A DNA stretch of 64,000 nt from an uncultured Clostridium sp. (GTDB lineage Bacteria > Bacillota > Clostridia > Lachnospirales > Lachnospiraceae), in the NCBI GenBank assembly GCA_946498245.1, contig CAMMNN010000014.1:1-64000 (forward strand), in the 5' to 3' direction. A model generated the notes under the pieces. That model was not told the DNA's origin. It searched no databases and worked only from the letters and a program-made list of their open reading frames with translations. The position numbers were made by a program, and so were the translations under genes. Position 1 is the stretch's first letter; every line of letters begins with the position of its first letter. This document shows, one piece after another, positions 36,439-47,086 of this stretch.

Positions 36439-37227
36439 TTACATGGCAGGGCTTAGGGCCATTACTGCCGCTTTCATCTTTTCCACGTACTCTTTTACAT
36501 AAGGAACGCAGTCTTTTCCGTATTGGCCGCACAGCTTTACAATGGCGGATCCTACGATTACGCCGTCGGCCTGACTAGCCATGGCGCGGGCCTGCTCCGG
36601 CGTGGAAATGCCGAACCCTACAGCGCAGGGGATCCCTGACGCTTTGCGGGCAAGGGCTGTCATTTCTCCTACGTTTGTAGTAATCTCCGTGCGGACTCCC
36701 GTTACCCCCAGAGAAGAAACGCAGTATAAAAATCCCTCCGCTTCCGACGCAATGGTCTGAATACGCTCTTTAGAGGTAGGGGCGATGAGAGAAATAAACG
36801 CCAAACCGTACTGGCGGCAGATCTGGGCGAACTCTTCCTTTTCCTCATATGGCACATCGGGGAGAATTAGACCGTCCATCCCTATTTCCGACGCCCTCTT
36901 TATAAACCTCTCCGTTCCATAGGAAAATACCACATTGGCATAGGTCATAAAAACCATTGGAATGGCCGTCCGCTTCCGTATCTTCTCCGCCATTTCAAAA
37001 ATTTTATCCGTGGTAACGCCCCCGGACAGCGCCCTTATATTGGCCTCCTGAATCACCGGCCCCTCGGCTGTGGGATCGGAAAAAGGAATCCCCAGTTCGA
37101 TCAGATCCGCGCCTGCCTCTTCCATGGCGTATACCAGCGCTTCCGTAACGTCCAGGGACGGATCCCCGCAAGTGATAAACGGAATAAATGCCTTTCCTTT
37201 TTCAAAAGCTCTCTTAATATTACTCAT
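36439..37227 (-). CDS. trpA: Tryptophan synthase alpha chain
   Basis: 262-residue TrpA, which cleaves indole-3-glycerol phosphate to indole, in complex with TrpB. The catalytic Glu is in [17 protein letters not shown] and the catalytic Asp is expected in the substrate-side segment [10 protein letters not shown]; the phosphate site is in GFGIS and [10 protein letters not shown] start at ATG 37227, with GGGGAGG upstream; the longer frame to 37263 lacks one. The gene overlaps trpB by 8 bp. It is the last gene of the operon. Confidence 0.96.
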   Translation of the reverse strand: MSNIKRAFEKGKAFIPFITCGDPSLDVTEALVYAMEEAGADLIELGIPFSDPTAEGPVIQEANIRALSGGVTTDKIFEMAEKIRKRTAIPMVFMTYANVVFSYGTERFIKRASEIGMDGLILPDVPYEEKEEFAQICRQYGLAFISLIAPTSKERIQTIASEAEGFLYCVSSLGVTGVRTEITTNVGEMTALARKASGIPCAVGFGISTPEQARAMASQADGVIVGSAIVKLCGQYGKDCVPYVKEYVEKMKAAVMALSPAM

Positions 37228-38404
37228 AAATATCCTCCCCTCTGTAACGGGCAATGGCCGCACAGTCTTTGTCGCCCCGCCCGGAAACCGTAATTACCAT
37301 AATCTGATCTTTCCCCATCTGAGGCGCCAGTTTTCTGGCATAAGCCACGGCATGGGCGCTCTCAATAGCCGGAATGATTCCTTCCGTTCTGGCCAGATAT
37401 TCAAAAGCATCTACGGCTTCGTCGTCCGTAATAGCTACGTATTGGGCCCGCCCTGTATCGTAAAGCCATGCGTGTTCCGGCCCCACGCCCGGGTAGTCTA
37501 ATCCTGCTGAAATGGAATATACCGGAGCGATTTGTCCGTATTCGTCCTGGCAGAAATAGGATTTCATTCCGTGGAAGATTCCCAGCTTTCCTGTGGCAAT
37601 GGTGGCCGCCGTTTCCGCCGTATCAATGCCCCGGCCTGCGGCCTCACAGCCGATAAGACGCACCTGGGTGTCGGGAATAAAATGGTAAAAGGAACCAATG
37701 GCATTGGAGCCGCCGCCTACGCAGGCCAGAACGGCGTCGGGAAGACGGCCTTCCTTTTCCATAAGCTGTGTTTTGATTTCTTTCGAAATTACAGCCTGGA
37801 AATCACGGACAATCGTAGGAAATGGGTGGGGGCCCATTACGGATCCCAAAATATAATGGGTATCGTGAATCCGCTTTGTCCATTCCCGCATAGTTTCCGA
37901 TACGGCGTCCTTTAAGGTAGCGGTTCCTGATGTAACCGGATGGACTTTGGCTCCCAGAAGGCGCATTCGGTAAACGTTTAAGGCCTGCCGCTTTGTATCC
38001 TCTTCACCCATGAAAATGTCGCATTCCATTCCCATAAGGGCTGCCGCCGTAGCCGTGGCTACGCCGTGCTGTCCGGCTCCTGTTTCTGCAATTACACGGG
38101 TCTTCCCCATTTTCTTTGCTAAAAGGGCCTGCCCCAGTACATTGTTGATTTTGTGAGCCCCGGTATGGTTTAAATCCTCTCTTTTTAAGTAAATCTTCGC
38201 CCCGCCCAAATCCTCTGTCATTCGTCCGGCATAGTATAAGCGAGAAGGACGCCCCGCATATTCATTAAAAAGCTCTGTTAATTCCCGGTTAAATTCCGGA
38301 TCATCTTTATAGTGATTGTAAGCTTCTTCCAGCTCCAGTACAGCGTTCATCAGGGTTTCCGGTATGTACTGGCCGCCGTGCATTCCAAATCTTCCTTTTT
38401 TCAT
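37220..38404 (-). CDS. trpB: Tryptophan synthase beta chain
   Basis: 394-residue TrpB, the PLP enzyme that joins indole and serine to form tryptophan. The PLP Lys is in [11 protein letters not shown] near residue 82, and GGGSNAIG holds the phosphate loop. The start is uncertain: ATG 38416 directly abuts its AAGGAG site, so I prefer ATG 38404, which begins [13 protein letters not shown] and is 12 bases from it. It begins right after the trpF stop. The type is the standard trpEGDCFBA TrpB1. Confidence 0.95.
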   Translation of the reverse strand: MKKGRFGMHGGQYIPETLMNAVLELEEAYNHYKDDPEFNRELTELFNEYAGRPSRLYYAGRMTEDLGGAKIYLKREDLNHTGAHKINNVLGQALLAKKMGKTRVIAETGAGQHGVATATAAALMGMECDIFMGEEDTKRQALNVYRMRLLGAKVHPVTSGTATLKDAVSETMREWTKRIHDTHYILGSVMGPHPFPTIVRDFQAVISKEIKTQLMEKEGRLPDAVLACVGGGSNAIGSFYHFIPDTQVRLIGCEAAGRGIDTAETAATIATGKLGIFHGMKSYFCQDEYGQIAPVYSISAGLDYPGVGPEHAWLYDTGRAQYVAITDDEAVDAFEYLARTEGIIPAIESAHAVAYARKLAPQMGKDQIMVITVSGRGDKDCAAIARYRGEDIYE

Positions 38405-39090
38405 TGTTGATTCCATCTCCTTACTGCGGCTGCCGCCGCAAGAATTTTATCCCGATCTTTCTTTCCGTCTGTTTCTGCGCCGCTGCTCATATCCACGCCC
38501 CAGGGCTGAAGGGCCTTCATGGCGGCCCAAAGGTTTTCCGGATTCAGCCCTCCGGCCGCCATAAAAGGCCGTCCCGGCTTTCCCTGGCTTTTAAACAAAT
38601 CCCAGTTAAAGGTCTGTCCGGTTCCCCCTTTGCCGTTATCTAATAAAATCAGATCCGCCCCGCTTCTTTCCGCCTGTCTGATACTCTCCGGGCTGGTGAC
38701 GGAAAACGCCTGGATAATCACCGGCTTTTCTCTGGTTCCCAAAGGGATTCCCCTCTGCACCATCAGCTCCTTTAGGCGGTGGATATATCTTTCATCTTCA
38801 TGGCCGTGAAGCTGGACGGCTCCGGCAATATGGGATTCCAGCAAATATGCCGCTTCCTCCGGCGGGCTGTCCACCAGAACGCCTACGGAAATAATTTCCG
38901 GCCGGATCCGTTCTCTCAATCTTTCCGCTTCTTTGACAGTAATGTTTCTCCGGCTTTTGGGGACATTGACCACAAATCCACAGAAATCCGGCATAGCCTC
39001 ATTGACCCAATCGCCATCATTCGGGCAAGTAAGGCCGCATATTTTCAGACGAACTTTTAAGCTTCTATCTATTTTCCCAGTTCTTTCCAT
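38401..39090 (-). CDS. trpF: Phosphoribosylanthranilate isomerase
   Basis: 229-residue TrpF, the Amadori isomerase of tryptophan synthesis. KICGLT has the catalytic Cys and [15 protein letters not shown] holds the catalytic Asp and phosphate loop. The start is uncertain: ATG 39090 is the most likely, with only a weak AAGGGG site; the frame extends to 39162. It overlaps the end of trpC by about 22 bp and trpB follows immediately. Confidence 0.92.
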   Translation of the reverse strand: MERTGKIDRSLKVRLKICGLTCPNDGDWVNEAMPDFCGFVVNVPKSRRNITVKEAERLRERIRPEIISVGVLVDSPPEEAAYLLESHIAGAVQLHGHEDERYIHRLKELMVQRGIPLGTREKPVIIQAFSVTSPESIRQAERSGADLILLDNGKGGTGQTFNWDLFKSQGKPGRPFMAAGGLNPENLWAAMKALQPWGVDMSSGAETDGKKDRDKILAAAAAVRRWNQQ

Positions 39091-39857
39091 CGCATTAACA
39101 GCCCCTTTTTGTCCTTTTCCCGCATCAGCCTTTCCCCAATAAGGACGCCGTCCGCCCCGCATTCTATTAGTTTTCTTACGTCTGCGTCCTCAGAAATTCC
39201 GCTTTCCGATACGAAAATTCGATCTTTAAGGATCTGTTTTCTCAATCTCAGACTGGTTTCCACATTGACCTGAAAGGTTTTTAAATCCCGGTTGTTTACG
39301 CCGATAATGGAGGCCTCGGCTTTTAAGGCCCGCTCCGCCTCTTCTTCCGTATGGACTTCCACCAAGGCCGACAGCCCCAGTTCCTGTGCCAGTTGGCTGA
39401 AGGCCTTCAGCTCCCCGTCGTCTAAAATGGCACAAATCAGGAGAATAGCGCTGGCCCCCATTGCCCTGGCCTGATATACCATGTATTCCTCTACAGTAAA
39501 ATCCTTTCTCAGTACGGGAATAGCCACCCCTTCTGCAATTTCTCTGACGTATTGATCCTTTCCCTGAAAGTAAAAGGGCTCCGTCAGGCAGGAAATGGCG
39601 CTGGCTCCCGCCGCCTCATATTCCTTTGCAATATTCAGATACGGAAAGTCTTCGGCAATAGTCCCCTTGGAAGGCGACGCCTTTTTTACCTCACAGATAA
39701 AGGACAGCCCCGAAGCTTTCAGGGCAGCCTCAAAAGGAAATTCCTTTGGCCGCGCCGTTTCCTCCGCCTCCCGGCGAAGGGTTGTCAGGGGAAGGAGCCG
39801 TCTTTCCTCTTTTATGCGTTCACGGGTTCTTCCCGCAATTTCTTCTAAAATATTCAT
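39069..39857 (-). CDS. trpC: Indole-3-glycerol phosphate synthase
   Basis: 262-residue TrpC that closes the indole ring. [12 protein letters not shown] has the catalytic Lys and phosphate-binding residues, [11 protein letters not shown] the second Lys, and [10 protein letters not shown] and [11 protein letters not shown] further active-site loops. Length and order are standard. ATG 39857 overlaps the trpD TGA by 4 bp. TrpC and TrpF are separate, not fused as in Escherichia coli. Confidence 0.96.
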   Translation of the reverse strand: MNILEEIAGRTRERIKEERRLLPLTTLRREAEETARPKEFPFEAALKASGLSFICEVKKASPSKGTIAEDFPYLNIAKEYEAAGASAISCLTEPFYFQGKDQYVREIAEGVAIPVLRKDFTVEEYMVYQARAMGASAILLICAILDDGELKAFSQLAQELGLSALVEVHTEEEAERALKAEASIIGVNNRDLKTFQVNVETSLRLRKQILKDRIFVSESGISEDADVRKLIECGADGVLIGERLMREKDKKGLLMRWKELGK

Positions 39858-40864
39858 GCCTGACTCTCCCTGATAAATGCTTCCAGCTTTTCCATGGCCT
39901 TTCCACTGTCAATAAGCTCCTCTGCCAGCCGTACTCCCGCTTCCATTGTCTCTGCTTTTCCTGTAATATAAAGGGCGGCTCCTGCATTGAGGCATACGGC
40001 GTTTCGTTTGGCCCCCCGTTCTTTTCCGGATAAAATAGCCCTGGTAATCTCCGCATTTTCCTCCGGCGTTCCGCCTTTCAGCTCTTCCTTGCCGCACCGG
40101 CTGTATCCGAACTGTTCCGGCGTAATGACATAGGACTGGAACCAGCCGTCTTTGATTTCGCAGACTGAGGTGGGAGCGCTCATGGAAATTTCGTCCAGCT
40201 TATCCTGGCCGTATACCACCATGCCTCGTCTGACGCCCAGCTTTCCCATAACCTGGGCCAGAGGTTCCACCAGGGCTTCGTCAAATACGCCCATCAGTTC
40301 CATATTGGCTCCCGCCGGATTGGACAGGGGGCCTAAAATATTAAACACTGTCCGGATTCCCAGTTCCCGTCTGATAGGAGCTACGTATTTCATGGCAATG
40401 TGATAGTTCTGAGCAAATAAAAAGCAAATCTGAATGTCCTTTAAAAGCTGGCTGCTTTTTTCCGGCGGCACAGTGATATTGACCCCCAGGGCCTCCAGCA
40501 CATCTGCCGCTCCGCTCTGGGAAGAGGCCGCCCGGTTTCCGTGTTTTGCTACCGGTACTCCCCCGGCGGCAATCACCATGGCCGCCGTTGTAGAGATGTT
40601 AAAGGAATTGGCTCCGTCTCCTCCTGTTCCTACGATTTCCAACACATCCATATCGTGGAGCAGCTTAATGCAGTGGGCCCTCATACCCGCCGCCGACGCT
40701 GTGATTTCATCTATGGTTTCCCCTTTCAGGGAAAGGGCTGTCAGGTAAGCCGCCATCTGCACCGGCGTGGCTTCTCCTCCCATGATCTCGTTCATAACGG
40801 CTTCCGCCTCTGTGTAAGTCAGATCTTCTTTTCTGGAAAGTTTTGTAATGGCTTCTTTAATCAT
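39854..40864 (-). CDS. trpD: Anthranilate phosphoribosyltransferase
   Basis: 336-residue TrpD, which joins anthranilate to [18 protein letters not shown] near residue 81 is the PRPP loop and [21 protein letters not shown] the following substrate region. It overlaps trpG by 8 bp and trpC by 4 bp, so translation is coupled. TrpD is not fused to TrpG. Confidence 0.96.
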   Translation of the reverse strand: MIKEAITKLSRKEDLTYTEAEAVMNEIMGGEATPVQMAAYLTALSLKGETIDEITASAAGMRAHCIKLLHDMDVLEIVGTGGDGANSFNISTTAAMVIAAGGVPVAKHGNRAASSQSGAADVLEALGVNITVPPEKSSQLLKDIQICFLFAQNYHIAMKYVAPIRRELGIRTVFNILGPLSNPAGANMELMGVFDEALVEPLAQVMGKLGVRRGMVVYGQDKLDEISMSAPTSVCEIKDGWFQSYVITPEQFGYSRCGKEELKGGTPEENAEITRAILSGKERGAKRNAVCLNAGAALYITGKAETMEAGVRLAEELIDSGKAMEKLEAFIRESQA

Positions 40865-41450
40865 AATATTTCACTGCCTCCATAAAATTTTTTATTATCG
40901 TATCTCCCTGAGGGGTCATTACCGATTCCGGGTGGAACTGTACTCCGAATACCGGGACTTCTCTGTGCTCCACTGCCATAATCTCACCCTCTTCGTCCCA
41001 GGCCACGGCCCTCAGGCACTCCGGGAGAGAATTGGCGTCTGCTGCCAGAGAATGGTACCGGGCGGCCAAAAATGGGGTTTCCGCCTTATTTTCTATTCCC
41101 GCAAATAAAAAACTATTCTCTGCAGTTTTCAGGGCTGATTGTTTGCCGTGCATCAGCGTCCGCGCGTAAGTAACCTTTCCTCCAAAAGCCTGACAGATAG
41201 CCTGATGGCCCAGGCAAACTCCCAAAACCGGCACCTTTCCTGCCGCTTCCCGGATTAGGGGGATACAGATTCCTGCCGCCTCCGGCCTCCCTGGTCCCGG
41301 CGAAAGAACAATGGCCTCCGGCTTTTGGGCCAGAACTTCTCCCACGCTGCAGGCGTCGTTTCTCAGCACCAGAATATGGGGATTGAAAGAACCTATGAGT
41401 TGGTACAGGTTATACGAAAAGCTGTCGTAATTATCAATGAGTACAATCAT
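40857..41450 (-). CDS. trpG: Anthranilate synthase glutamine amidotransferase subunit
   Basis: 197-residue class I glutamine amidotransferase. It supplies ammonia to TrpE; it may also serve aminodeoxychorismate synthase. The catalytic triad is Cys in [10 protein letters not shown], His and Glu in FHPESV. ATG 41450 overlaps the trpE stop by 4 bp. Confidence 0.95.
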   Translation of the reverse strand: MIVLIDNYDSFSYNLYQLIGSFNPHILVLRNDACSVGEVLAQKPEAIVLSPGPGRPEAAGICIPLIREAAGKVPVLGVCLGHQAICQAFGGKVTYARTLMHGKQSALKTAENSFLFAGIENKAETPFLAARYHSLAADANSLPECLRAVAWDEEGEIMAVEHREVPVFGVQFHPESVMTPQGDTIIKNFMEAVKYYD

Positions 41451-42949
41451 TCCAAACCTCCCTGTGCAAGCCCGATAGCATTGACTACCGCCTGGGCTTT
41501 ATTCATACATTCGTCAAATTCCCGTTCCGGAACGCTGTCGGCCACAATGCCCGCCCCGGTTCGGATCGTTACTTTTCCATTTTTCCGGAAAGCCAGCCGT
41601 ATGGCAATGCAGGTGTCCATATTGCCGGCAAAATCCAGATACCCTATGGCGCCCCCATAGACTCCTCTGGGCCGGCCCTCCAGCTCTTCAATAATCTGGC
41701 AGGCCCTGAATTTTGGCGCTCCGGACAGCGTTCCCGCCGGAAGCACGGCGTCTATGGCGTCCACTGCATCTTTGCCTTCTCCAATGGTCCCCCTTACGGT
41801 GGAACCCAAATGCATTACATGAGAAAAGCGCTGAACTGCCAAATATTTCTCTACTTCTACCGAGCCGATCCGGCTGACTTTCCCTATGTCATTACGGCCC
41901 AGATCCACCAGCATATTGTGTTCCGCCAGCTCCTTTTCATCTGCCAGAAGCTCTTTTTCCAGCCTCTGATCTTCCTCCCCCGTCTTCCCTCTGGGCCGGG
42001 TTCCCGCCAGAGGGAAGGTATATAAGGATCCCTTTTCCAGCTTTACCAGAGTTTCCGGCGACGCTCCGGCCATTTCCATATCATCACTGGAGAAATAGAA
42101 CATATAGGGCGACGGATTGCTGCTTCGCAAAACCCGGTAGGTATCAAAAAGACTGCCTTCCGCCTCCGCTTCCATAGGGTTGGAGAGAACCACCTGGAAA
42201 ATATCCCCTTCCCGGATATAATGCTTTGCTTTTTCTACCATTTTCCCATATTCGTCTTTGGAAAAGCAGGGTGCCATTTTTTCTTTTAAGTGAAGAGGTT
42301 CTATCTCCGCCGGTTTTCCCTCTTTCAAAAGCCTGACCATTTCTTCCAGTTTTTCCTCTGCTTCCTGGTAGGAGGATTCCGGTCTGGCCGCGTCCACACC
42401 GCAAATTAGGGAAATTTTCTGTCGGTAATGATCAAAGGCAATAACCTGGTCAAACAGCATCAAATCCACGTCCCGAAAGCCGTCTCCTTCTCCCTGATCC
42501 AGCTTTAAGGCCGGTTCACAGCAGGCAATGTACTGATAAGAGAAATACCCCACCAGCCCTCCGCTAAAAGGAGGCATTCCTTTTAACTCAGGACTTTTAT
42601 ACTCTTTCAGGACTTTCCGTATGGCTTCCTGGGGCGTCATGTTAAAAATCTCCTCGGACACTTTTTCTCCCTTAACGTCCCGGCCCCGGCGGATTTTCAC
42701 CTGTCCCTTGCTGCAGGTCAATTCCAAATCCGGAGAATATCCCAGAAATGTAAAACGGCCCCAGCGCTTACTGTCCTCCGCACTTTCCAACAGGTAGCAG
42801 TGACGGCTTACTCCTTTTAAAATCCGCATTACCTCCACCGGTGTAAAGCGGTCTGCATACAGTTCCCTGCATACGGGGATCCTCTTGTATTCCCCAGAAG
42901 ACGAAAGCTCTTTAACAATTTCCAAAGACGGGTATAACGATGTTTTCAT
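41447..42949 (-). CDS. trpE: Anthranilate synthase component I
   Basis: 500-residue TrpE, converting chorismate to anthranilate with TrpG. The N-terminal region keeps YLLESAEDSKRWGRFTFLG, the feedback site for tryptophan binding (LLES). The chorismate-binding domain has LVDLGRNDIGKV and AGTLSGAPK. I start at ATG 42949 with AAAAGGAGG upstream; the frame extends to 42982 without a site. It is the first gene of the operon, 100 bp from the T-box terminator. Confidence 0.96.
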   Translation of the reverse strand: MKTSLYPSLEIVKELSSSGEYKRIPVCRELYADRFTPVEVMRILKGVSRHCYLLESAEDSKRWGRFTFLGYSPDLELTCSKGQVKIRRGRDVKGEKVSEEIFNMTPQEAIRKVLKEYKSPELKGMPPFSGGLVGYFSYQYIACCEPALKLDQGEGDGFRDVDLMLFDQVIAFDHYRQKISLICGVDAARPESSYQEAEEKLEEMVRLLKEGKPAEIEPLHLKEKMAPCFSKDEYGKMVEKAKHYIREGDIFQVVLSNPMEAEAEGSLFDTYRVLRSSNPSPYMFYFSSDDMEMAGASPETLVKLEKGSLYTFPLAGTRPRGKTGEEDQRLEKELLADEKELAEHNMLVDLGRNDIGKVSRIGSVEVEKYLAVQRFSHVMHLGSTVRGTIGEGKDAVDAIDAVLPAGTLSGAPKFRACQIIEELEGRPRGVYGGAIGYLDFAGNMDTCIAIRLAFRKNGKVTIRTGAGIVADSVPEREFDECMNKAQAVVNAIGLAQGGLE

Positions 42950-43048
42950 AACTTGCCCGAACCTCCTTTTATTTGCTGTCATTCCATATAAAACGTGTGC
43001 ACTTCCGGAACATTTTTGTTTAATAAGAACTGCAATTTCCTGTTAAGC

Positions 43049-43360
43049 AAAAAGCCCCGTCCCAGACAGATCCCAAAAATAAAATCTGTCAAGGACGGGG
43101 CCATTTATACGCTCCCGCGGTGCCACCTTGATTCACAGGACAATATTCCTGTGCCCTTAGCGAGATACCAACATATCTCCGGCAACTGACGTATGCCTTA
43201 CGTCGCAGAATACTCAGCCTGTGATCCCTCACCGCCTTTGACTGCGCCCTCCGCGGTCCATTTGACAATCTGCATCTCCATCCGGCTCTCACCTTCCCGG
43301 ACTCTCTGTGGGCGCATAACTGCCGTTATCTCCGCTTCATCGGTTTATCAAATTAAGTTT
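43049..43360 (-). promoter_or_regulatory. T-box leader of the trp operon, specifier UGG (tryptophan)
   Basis: On the minus strand the antiterminator bulge CAAGGTGGCACCGCGG (within 43112-43133) is unmistakable. The terminator has a long GC-rich stem at 43053-43102 with a T-run complemented at 43049-43053. In stem I, GGCAGTT pairs with GATTGTC, followed by AAA and TGG at 43258-43260 and then A, matching the specifier position. Uncharged tRNA-Trp would turn the operon on. No TRAP site is visible. Confidence 0.93.
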
Positions 43361-43365
43361 TTAAA

Positions 43366-43394
43366 AATATACTACCAAAAAATTATTTTGTCAA
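43366..43394 (-). promoter_or_regulatory. Promoter of the trp operon
   Basis: Minus-strand TTGACA (43394-43389), a 17-base spacer and TATATT (43371-43366). Confidence 0.85.
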
Positions 43395-43470
43395 CCGTTT
43401 TTTTCCTTTGACATAAATCCTCTCAGATTGGCACAATAGACTTTCAAAGCTTTTTATGTTGCGGGCTTTT
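43395..43470 (+). repeat. Left copy of a 75-bp direct repeat carrying a promoter
   Basis: This segment is about 88% identical to 53098-53172, in the same orientation; the first 27 bases are identical. It contains TTGACA at 43408-43413 and CACAAT at 43432-43437, with an 18-base spacer, so the promoter looks decayed relative to the right copy. Downstream there is no gene on this strand, only the 3' end of the lyase gene read antisense. It marks the left edge of the suspected island. Confidence 0.8.
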
Positions 43471-43490
43471 GCTCGTTTTGAACGCGTCTT

Positions 43491-45563
43491 TTATTTTTCC
43501 GGTTCCTGATAAACCAGTTTCCCCCCATCCTTCAGATAAAGGGTAACCTTCTGCCAGTTTCCTATATTTTCTGTCTCCAGATAAGCTACTGGGCACTCCT
43601 GCGCAGACGCCGGATAAAGCAGGGTAACGGTTTCCATACTGCTTCCGTGAAGCAGATTTTTCACAGTCCACAAGGGCCGGTACATTCCCTGAGCCATGGT
43701 ATTGGCACGCCAGCCCTGGCACTCCGGATACCACGCGCCGCGCACTGCCTCCAGGCCGCCTCTGTTCTTATCCTGCTTTACTGTCATTACTGTAAAATCT
43801 CCGGTATCTGCAACGCCATCCTTCAGTGCAAGTTCTTCCGAATCCAGATGCCAGAGAATTTCGTAATCATTTTCATCCTGTGACAAAAAGGAATCGAATA
43901 CCAGAAGAAACGGTTTCATTCCCGCCTGCGGCTTTTTCACCATCATTACACCCCGCCGGTGCTCTGCGCCGGTATATAATTCTGGAACAAAGGAGGGATC
44001 CGGGAGAAGGCTTCCATCTTTATCCCGAAGGCGCCCGTCTATCGTCACGGCCGGCTGAAAGGCCGTTTCACGGTAATTATTGCCATATCCATCTGCATAA
44101 ACACCCGCAGCATAATCCATTTCCTCTGTCAGCACAGTCTTCATGCCGGAATGCCGTTTCATCTCCTCCGGATCTCCCAGGCTGAAACGCTGTCTGTTCT
44201 GGTCAAGGCCATTCACCCTGGCCGCATTGTGGCCTCTGGTTGAGATCGCATACCGGCGGATTGGAGATGTATCGTAAGCGTAAGTACCGCATTCCGGTAT
44301 AACAAACCGGCCATTGGCATATACAACCAGATTCAGCTTATCCTGGTGCTGGTGGCATGCGCCAAACGGCCCCGCATCAAAGCATGCATACAGCGCATCC
44401 GCTTCCCAGCCAGTACGCATTACTGCGAATCCGGAATACGGCAGAACAACTGATGTATATTCCGGTTTATGGCCCTCCTTCCCCTCTGATGCCGCCCACT
44501 GAATTACCGGATTATCCGGGAAATCTGCAGCGTAAGTACCCACTGTGCTGGTAAGCGCCATGGCATGGCCATCGCCAATATCTGGAAGCTCCATGTTTGG
44601 CTTGGCCAGTTTTACCAGAACCTCCAGCATCTTTTCCACGCCGTCATAAAGATCTCCGGGCATCGGCTTTCCATACACTTCCGCCGCCTTCATTACTTCC
44701 ATATAATTTGAAATAACAATATATTGATAAACCGTTGAAAGTTCGCTCTGGAAGCCATCTGCATAAGTATCCTCCTGCAGCTCCTTCCGCAGCGTCTCTA
44801 CAACGTACTCATACCACCGGCTTGAGTCCTTTAGTTCCGGGTACATCAGGGCAGAATGTCCCAGCCCGTTCATCTCCATAATCAGCCAGTTAAACCGGGA
44901 ATGGAATTTTTCCAGACGCTTGCCATGCTCCCAGACCGACTTATAGAAGTCCACAAGCACATCGTCCGTAACCGCCTCGCTCTGATAAAAGCTGTGAAGC
45001 GCCGCCGGAAAACTTCCGGAAAGCCTTAGGCCAATCTCAATAGAACGCCAGCATAAAGTTTCATTTCCATAACAGACGGCATCGCGATCAGGTGCAGCGG
45101 CCTGACGAACCCAGCTGGTAAACTGCCGCACAAAGCATCTGGCATACTTTTCATCCTTAGTCTGCCGATAGGCATCTGCCAGAGTAATCCAATGGTAATG
45201 GCGGTTTAGCTGCCAGGTCCATTCTACATAACCGTCCGATGTAGCATTGTATGTCCAATCAATATTTTCACCGAATTTGTAGGGAATCCCACAGGAGGTC
45301 AGTTCATTTTCGTAAATCTTGTCTGCCGCCTCCAGAAGCTGATCCTTTCCTTTCTGCAGTTTTTTCATTCCCATCTCCGGAAGCTGCCGGAACAGATCCG
45401 GGCGGAGATATTTTCTCACCCGGCTGCCGAAGATTCTGCGGCAGGCTGCATAATCTCCCGCCTTTGCCGCCTCCTTCATCCCTTCCATTCCCGGAAGGCT
45501 GGTATCCACCAGTTCGCCAAAGAAAAGCTCATCACTGACACAGGGGCCCATTACTGTACTCAT
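43491..45563 (-). CDS. Heparinase II/III-family protein, putative intracellular polysaccharide lyase
   Basis: 690-residue protein with an N-terminal alpha/alpha-barrel (about 60-350; WTWQLNRHYHWITLADAY, FNWLIMEMNGLGHSAL) and a C-terminal heparinase II/III beta-sandwich (about 400-640; GACHQHQDKLNLVVYANGRF, then YAISTRGHNAARVNG). The family cleaves uronic acid-containing glycans by elimination. I start at ATG 45563 with GGAGGG upstream. No signal peptide is present, so its substrate must be imported as small pieces. It lies 20 bp downstream of a transporter gene. The exact polysaccharide is unknown. Confidence 0.87.
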   Translation of the reverse strand: MSTVMGPCVSDELFFGELVDTSLPGMEGMKEAAKAGDYAACRRIFGSRVRKYLRPDLFRQLPEMGMKKLQKGKDQLLEAADKIYENELTSCGIPYKFGENIDWTYNATSDGYVEWTWQLNRHYHWITLADAYRQTKDEKYARCFVRQFTSWVRQAAAPDRDAVCYGNETLCWRSIEIGLRLSGSFPAALHSFYQSEAVTDDVLVDFYKSVWEHGKRLEKFHSRFNWLIMEMNGLGHSALMYPELKDSSRWYEYVVETLRKELQEDTYADGFQSELSTVYQYIVISNYMEVMKAAEVYGKPMPGDLYDGVEKMLEVLVKLAKPNMELPDIGDGHAMALTSTVGTYAADFPDNPVIQWAASEGKEGHKPEYTSVVLPYSGFAVMRTGWEADALYACFDAGPFGACHQHQDKLNLVVYANGRFVIPECGTYAYDTSPIRRYAISTRGHNAARVNGLDQNRQRFSLGDPEEMKRHSGMKTVLTEEMDYAAGVYADGYGNNYRETAFQPAVTIDGRLRDKDGSLLPDPSFVPELYTGAEHRRGVMMVKKPQAGMKPFLLVFDSFLSQDENDYEILWHLDSEELALKDGVADTGDFTVMTVKQDKNRGGLEAVRGAWYPECQGWRANTMAQGMYRPLWTVKNLLHGSSMETVTLLYPASAQECPVAYLETENIGNWQKVTLYLKDGGKLVYQEPEK

Positions 45564-45583
45564 CTGTTTCCCTCCATTTCTTT

Positions 45584-46867
45584 TTATAATCCAAAATAAA
45601 TAGGTATCCAAATTACTGATACAATTGTCGAAATCACCAGAAGGGACATAGTAAACTTGAGCATCTCCCAAATGCTGTAGCCCCCCATCTTATACGCAAT
45701 AAGCGATGTGGGAGAAGATAACGGCGTACTAAAAGAAGAGGTTCCCGATGCATCAATAGCACAAATAAACGGGAGGGCGCTCATATTATGCTGAAGAGAA
45801 GCAAGTACTGCAATCGGCGCAATCATATTGATTACCACTGTATTATCCATAAACTGCGTAATCAAAATACATACAATAAAGACAACCGATACAGCAAACG
45901 CTGCATTTCCGCTTTCAAATACCACCGACAGACGGCTGGCAATCAAATCGCCTGCTCCGCTGTTGCCGATTGCCGTAGTAATGGAAAGCATAAAGGCCAT
46001 CAGAAACACCAGCGACCAGTTTACACTCTGGAACATCTCCTTTTCATTCAAGATGCCCAACACTACGCAAAGGAACGCGCCGGCAACTGCAATCTGAGTA
46101 TTGGTAATGCCAAGCTGCTTAGTAAAGCACATGGCCAGAACCGATCCAAAGAAAACAATATACGTTACAATTTCTTTCCACCGAGGCAGTTCGGAAGCCT
46201 TAAGCAGATCATTTTTCTGCTCAAACATGCCCATATCCTTTATATCTCTGTCCGGAAGCAGCTTGTGTCCGATGAAAACAATAAAAAGAATAACAACAAT
46301 ATTGGCAGGCACACGGGTCATGCATAAATCAAACATTCCCAGTTCTTCATAGCATCCAAGGTTTGCCATCATCTGATTCTTCATCAGGTACATACTGATG
46401 CCGCCGCCAATAGGAAGAGCGTATAATCCAGCCTGCGCACCAACTGAAGCCGGAAGCACCAGCTTCGTGGGCGATACATTAATTTCCTCTGCCAGAGCAA
46501 TCAGCAGTGGAATAACCGCGATCATCGCAGTAATTCCGCCAATGAACTGACACAAAAAATAGGGAATCAGCATAGAAGCTATCAGCAGGACCCGAAAGCC
46601 GGAACCTTTAGCCTTACGGACTGAATTAGCAATATTCCGCAGAATATTGGTCTTCATCAATGCGCCGATCTCAATCATCATTCCTACCATTACAATGCTG
46701 TTGTTACTGACAAAATTAGCAAACGCCTCTTCACTGGTTATTACTCCTGTCATCCATAAAAACAGCACGGCAATTCCGCAGGTAACCGATGCTGGAAGTT
46801 TTCCACTGACCATAAATACGGCTACAAAGATAAACGCGCACAATGTTAAAATAATCTGAATATTCAT
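45584..46867 (-). CDS. SLC13/DASS-like anion transporter
   Basis: 427-residue membrane protein with about eleven hydrophobic segments. It resembles the ion transporter superfamily of sodium/dicarboxylate and sulfate carriers; FIGGITAMIAVIPLLIALAEE and DASGTSSFSTPLSSPTSLIA are the two re-entrant-loop regions with conserved Ser/Thr/Pro. The substrate is probably a carboxylate or sulfate, but the pairing with a lyase suggests an acidic sugar. A LacI-type operator lies 160 bp upstream. The ATG has only a weak AAAGAAG site. Confidence 0.82.
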   Translation of the reverse strand: MNIQIILTLCAFIFVAVFMVSGKLPASVTCGIAVLFLWMTGVITSEEAFANFVSNNSIVMVGMMIEIGALMKTNILRNIANSVRKAKGSGFRVLLIASMLIPYFLCQFIGGITAMIAVIPLLIALAEEINVSPTKLVLPASVGAQAGLYALPIGGGISMYLMKNQMMANLGCYEELGMFDLCMTRVPANIVVILFIVFIGHKLLPDRDIKDMGMFEQKNDLLKASELPRWKEIVTYIVFFGSVLAMCFTKQLGITNTQIAVAGAFLCVVLGILNEKEMFQSVNWSLVFLMAFMLSITTAIGNSGAGDLIASRLSVVFESGNAAFAVSVVFIVCILITQFMDNTVVINMIAPIAVLASLQHNMSALPFICAIDASGTSSFSTPLSSPTSLIAYKMGGYSIWEMLKFTMSLLVISTIVSVIWIPIYFGL

Positions 46868-47024
46868 TTTTTCTTCTTTCCCCCATTCTTTTTCTAAGCG
46901 AAGTCGCTTCTTTCACGCCTTGCAGAGTATTGTTTGTGCCTCCTTTCTTTTTAACGCTGCAGGCTTTCCCACCGTTCCGAGTCTTTTCACGATTTCGATG
47001 CGGCAGAAATTATCGCTTTTCTTT

Positions 47025-47054
47025 ATGACATCGTTTGTGCAATCGTTATCATAA
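47025..47054. promoter_or_regulatory. LacI-type operator of the transporter/lyase operon
   Basis: A 30-bp element that is 29/30 identical to 52998-53027. It holds two ATCGTT units 12 bp apart and the pseudo-palindrome TGCAATCGTTATCA, with CG at its centre as in LacI-family sites. It sits directly after the -10. The local LacI-type regulator is the natural ligand; the sequence also resembles a CcpA cre site, which is the alternative. Confidence 0.75.
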
Positions 47055-47058
47055 CTCT

Positions 47059-47086
47059 ATACTATCATATTTTACCGATTTGTCAA
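47059..47086 (-). promoter_or_regulatory. Promoter of the transporter/lyase operon
   Basis: Minus-strand TTGACA (47086-47081), a 16-base spacer and TAGTAT (47064-47059). The operator follows at the transcription start. Confidence 0.7.

Noticed and set aside
43408-43437. Promoter of a real gene at the left repeat copy
   Set aside because: Downstream on the plus strand there is only the antisense of the lyase gene, and the spacer and -10 are worse than in the right copy, so it is treated as a relic.
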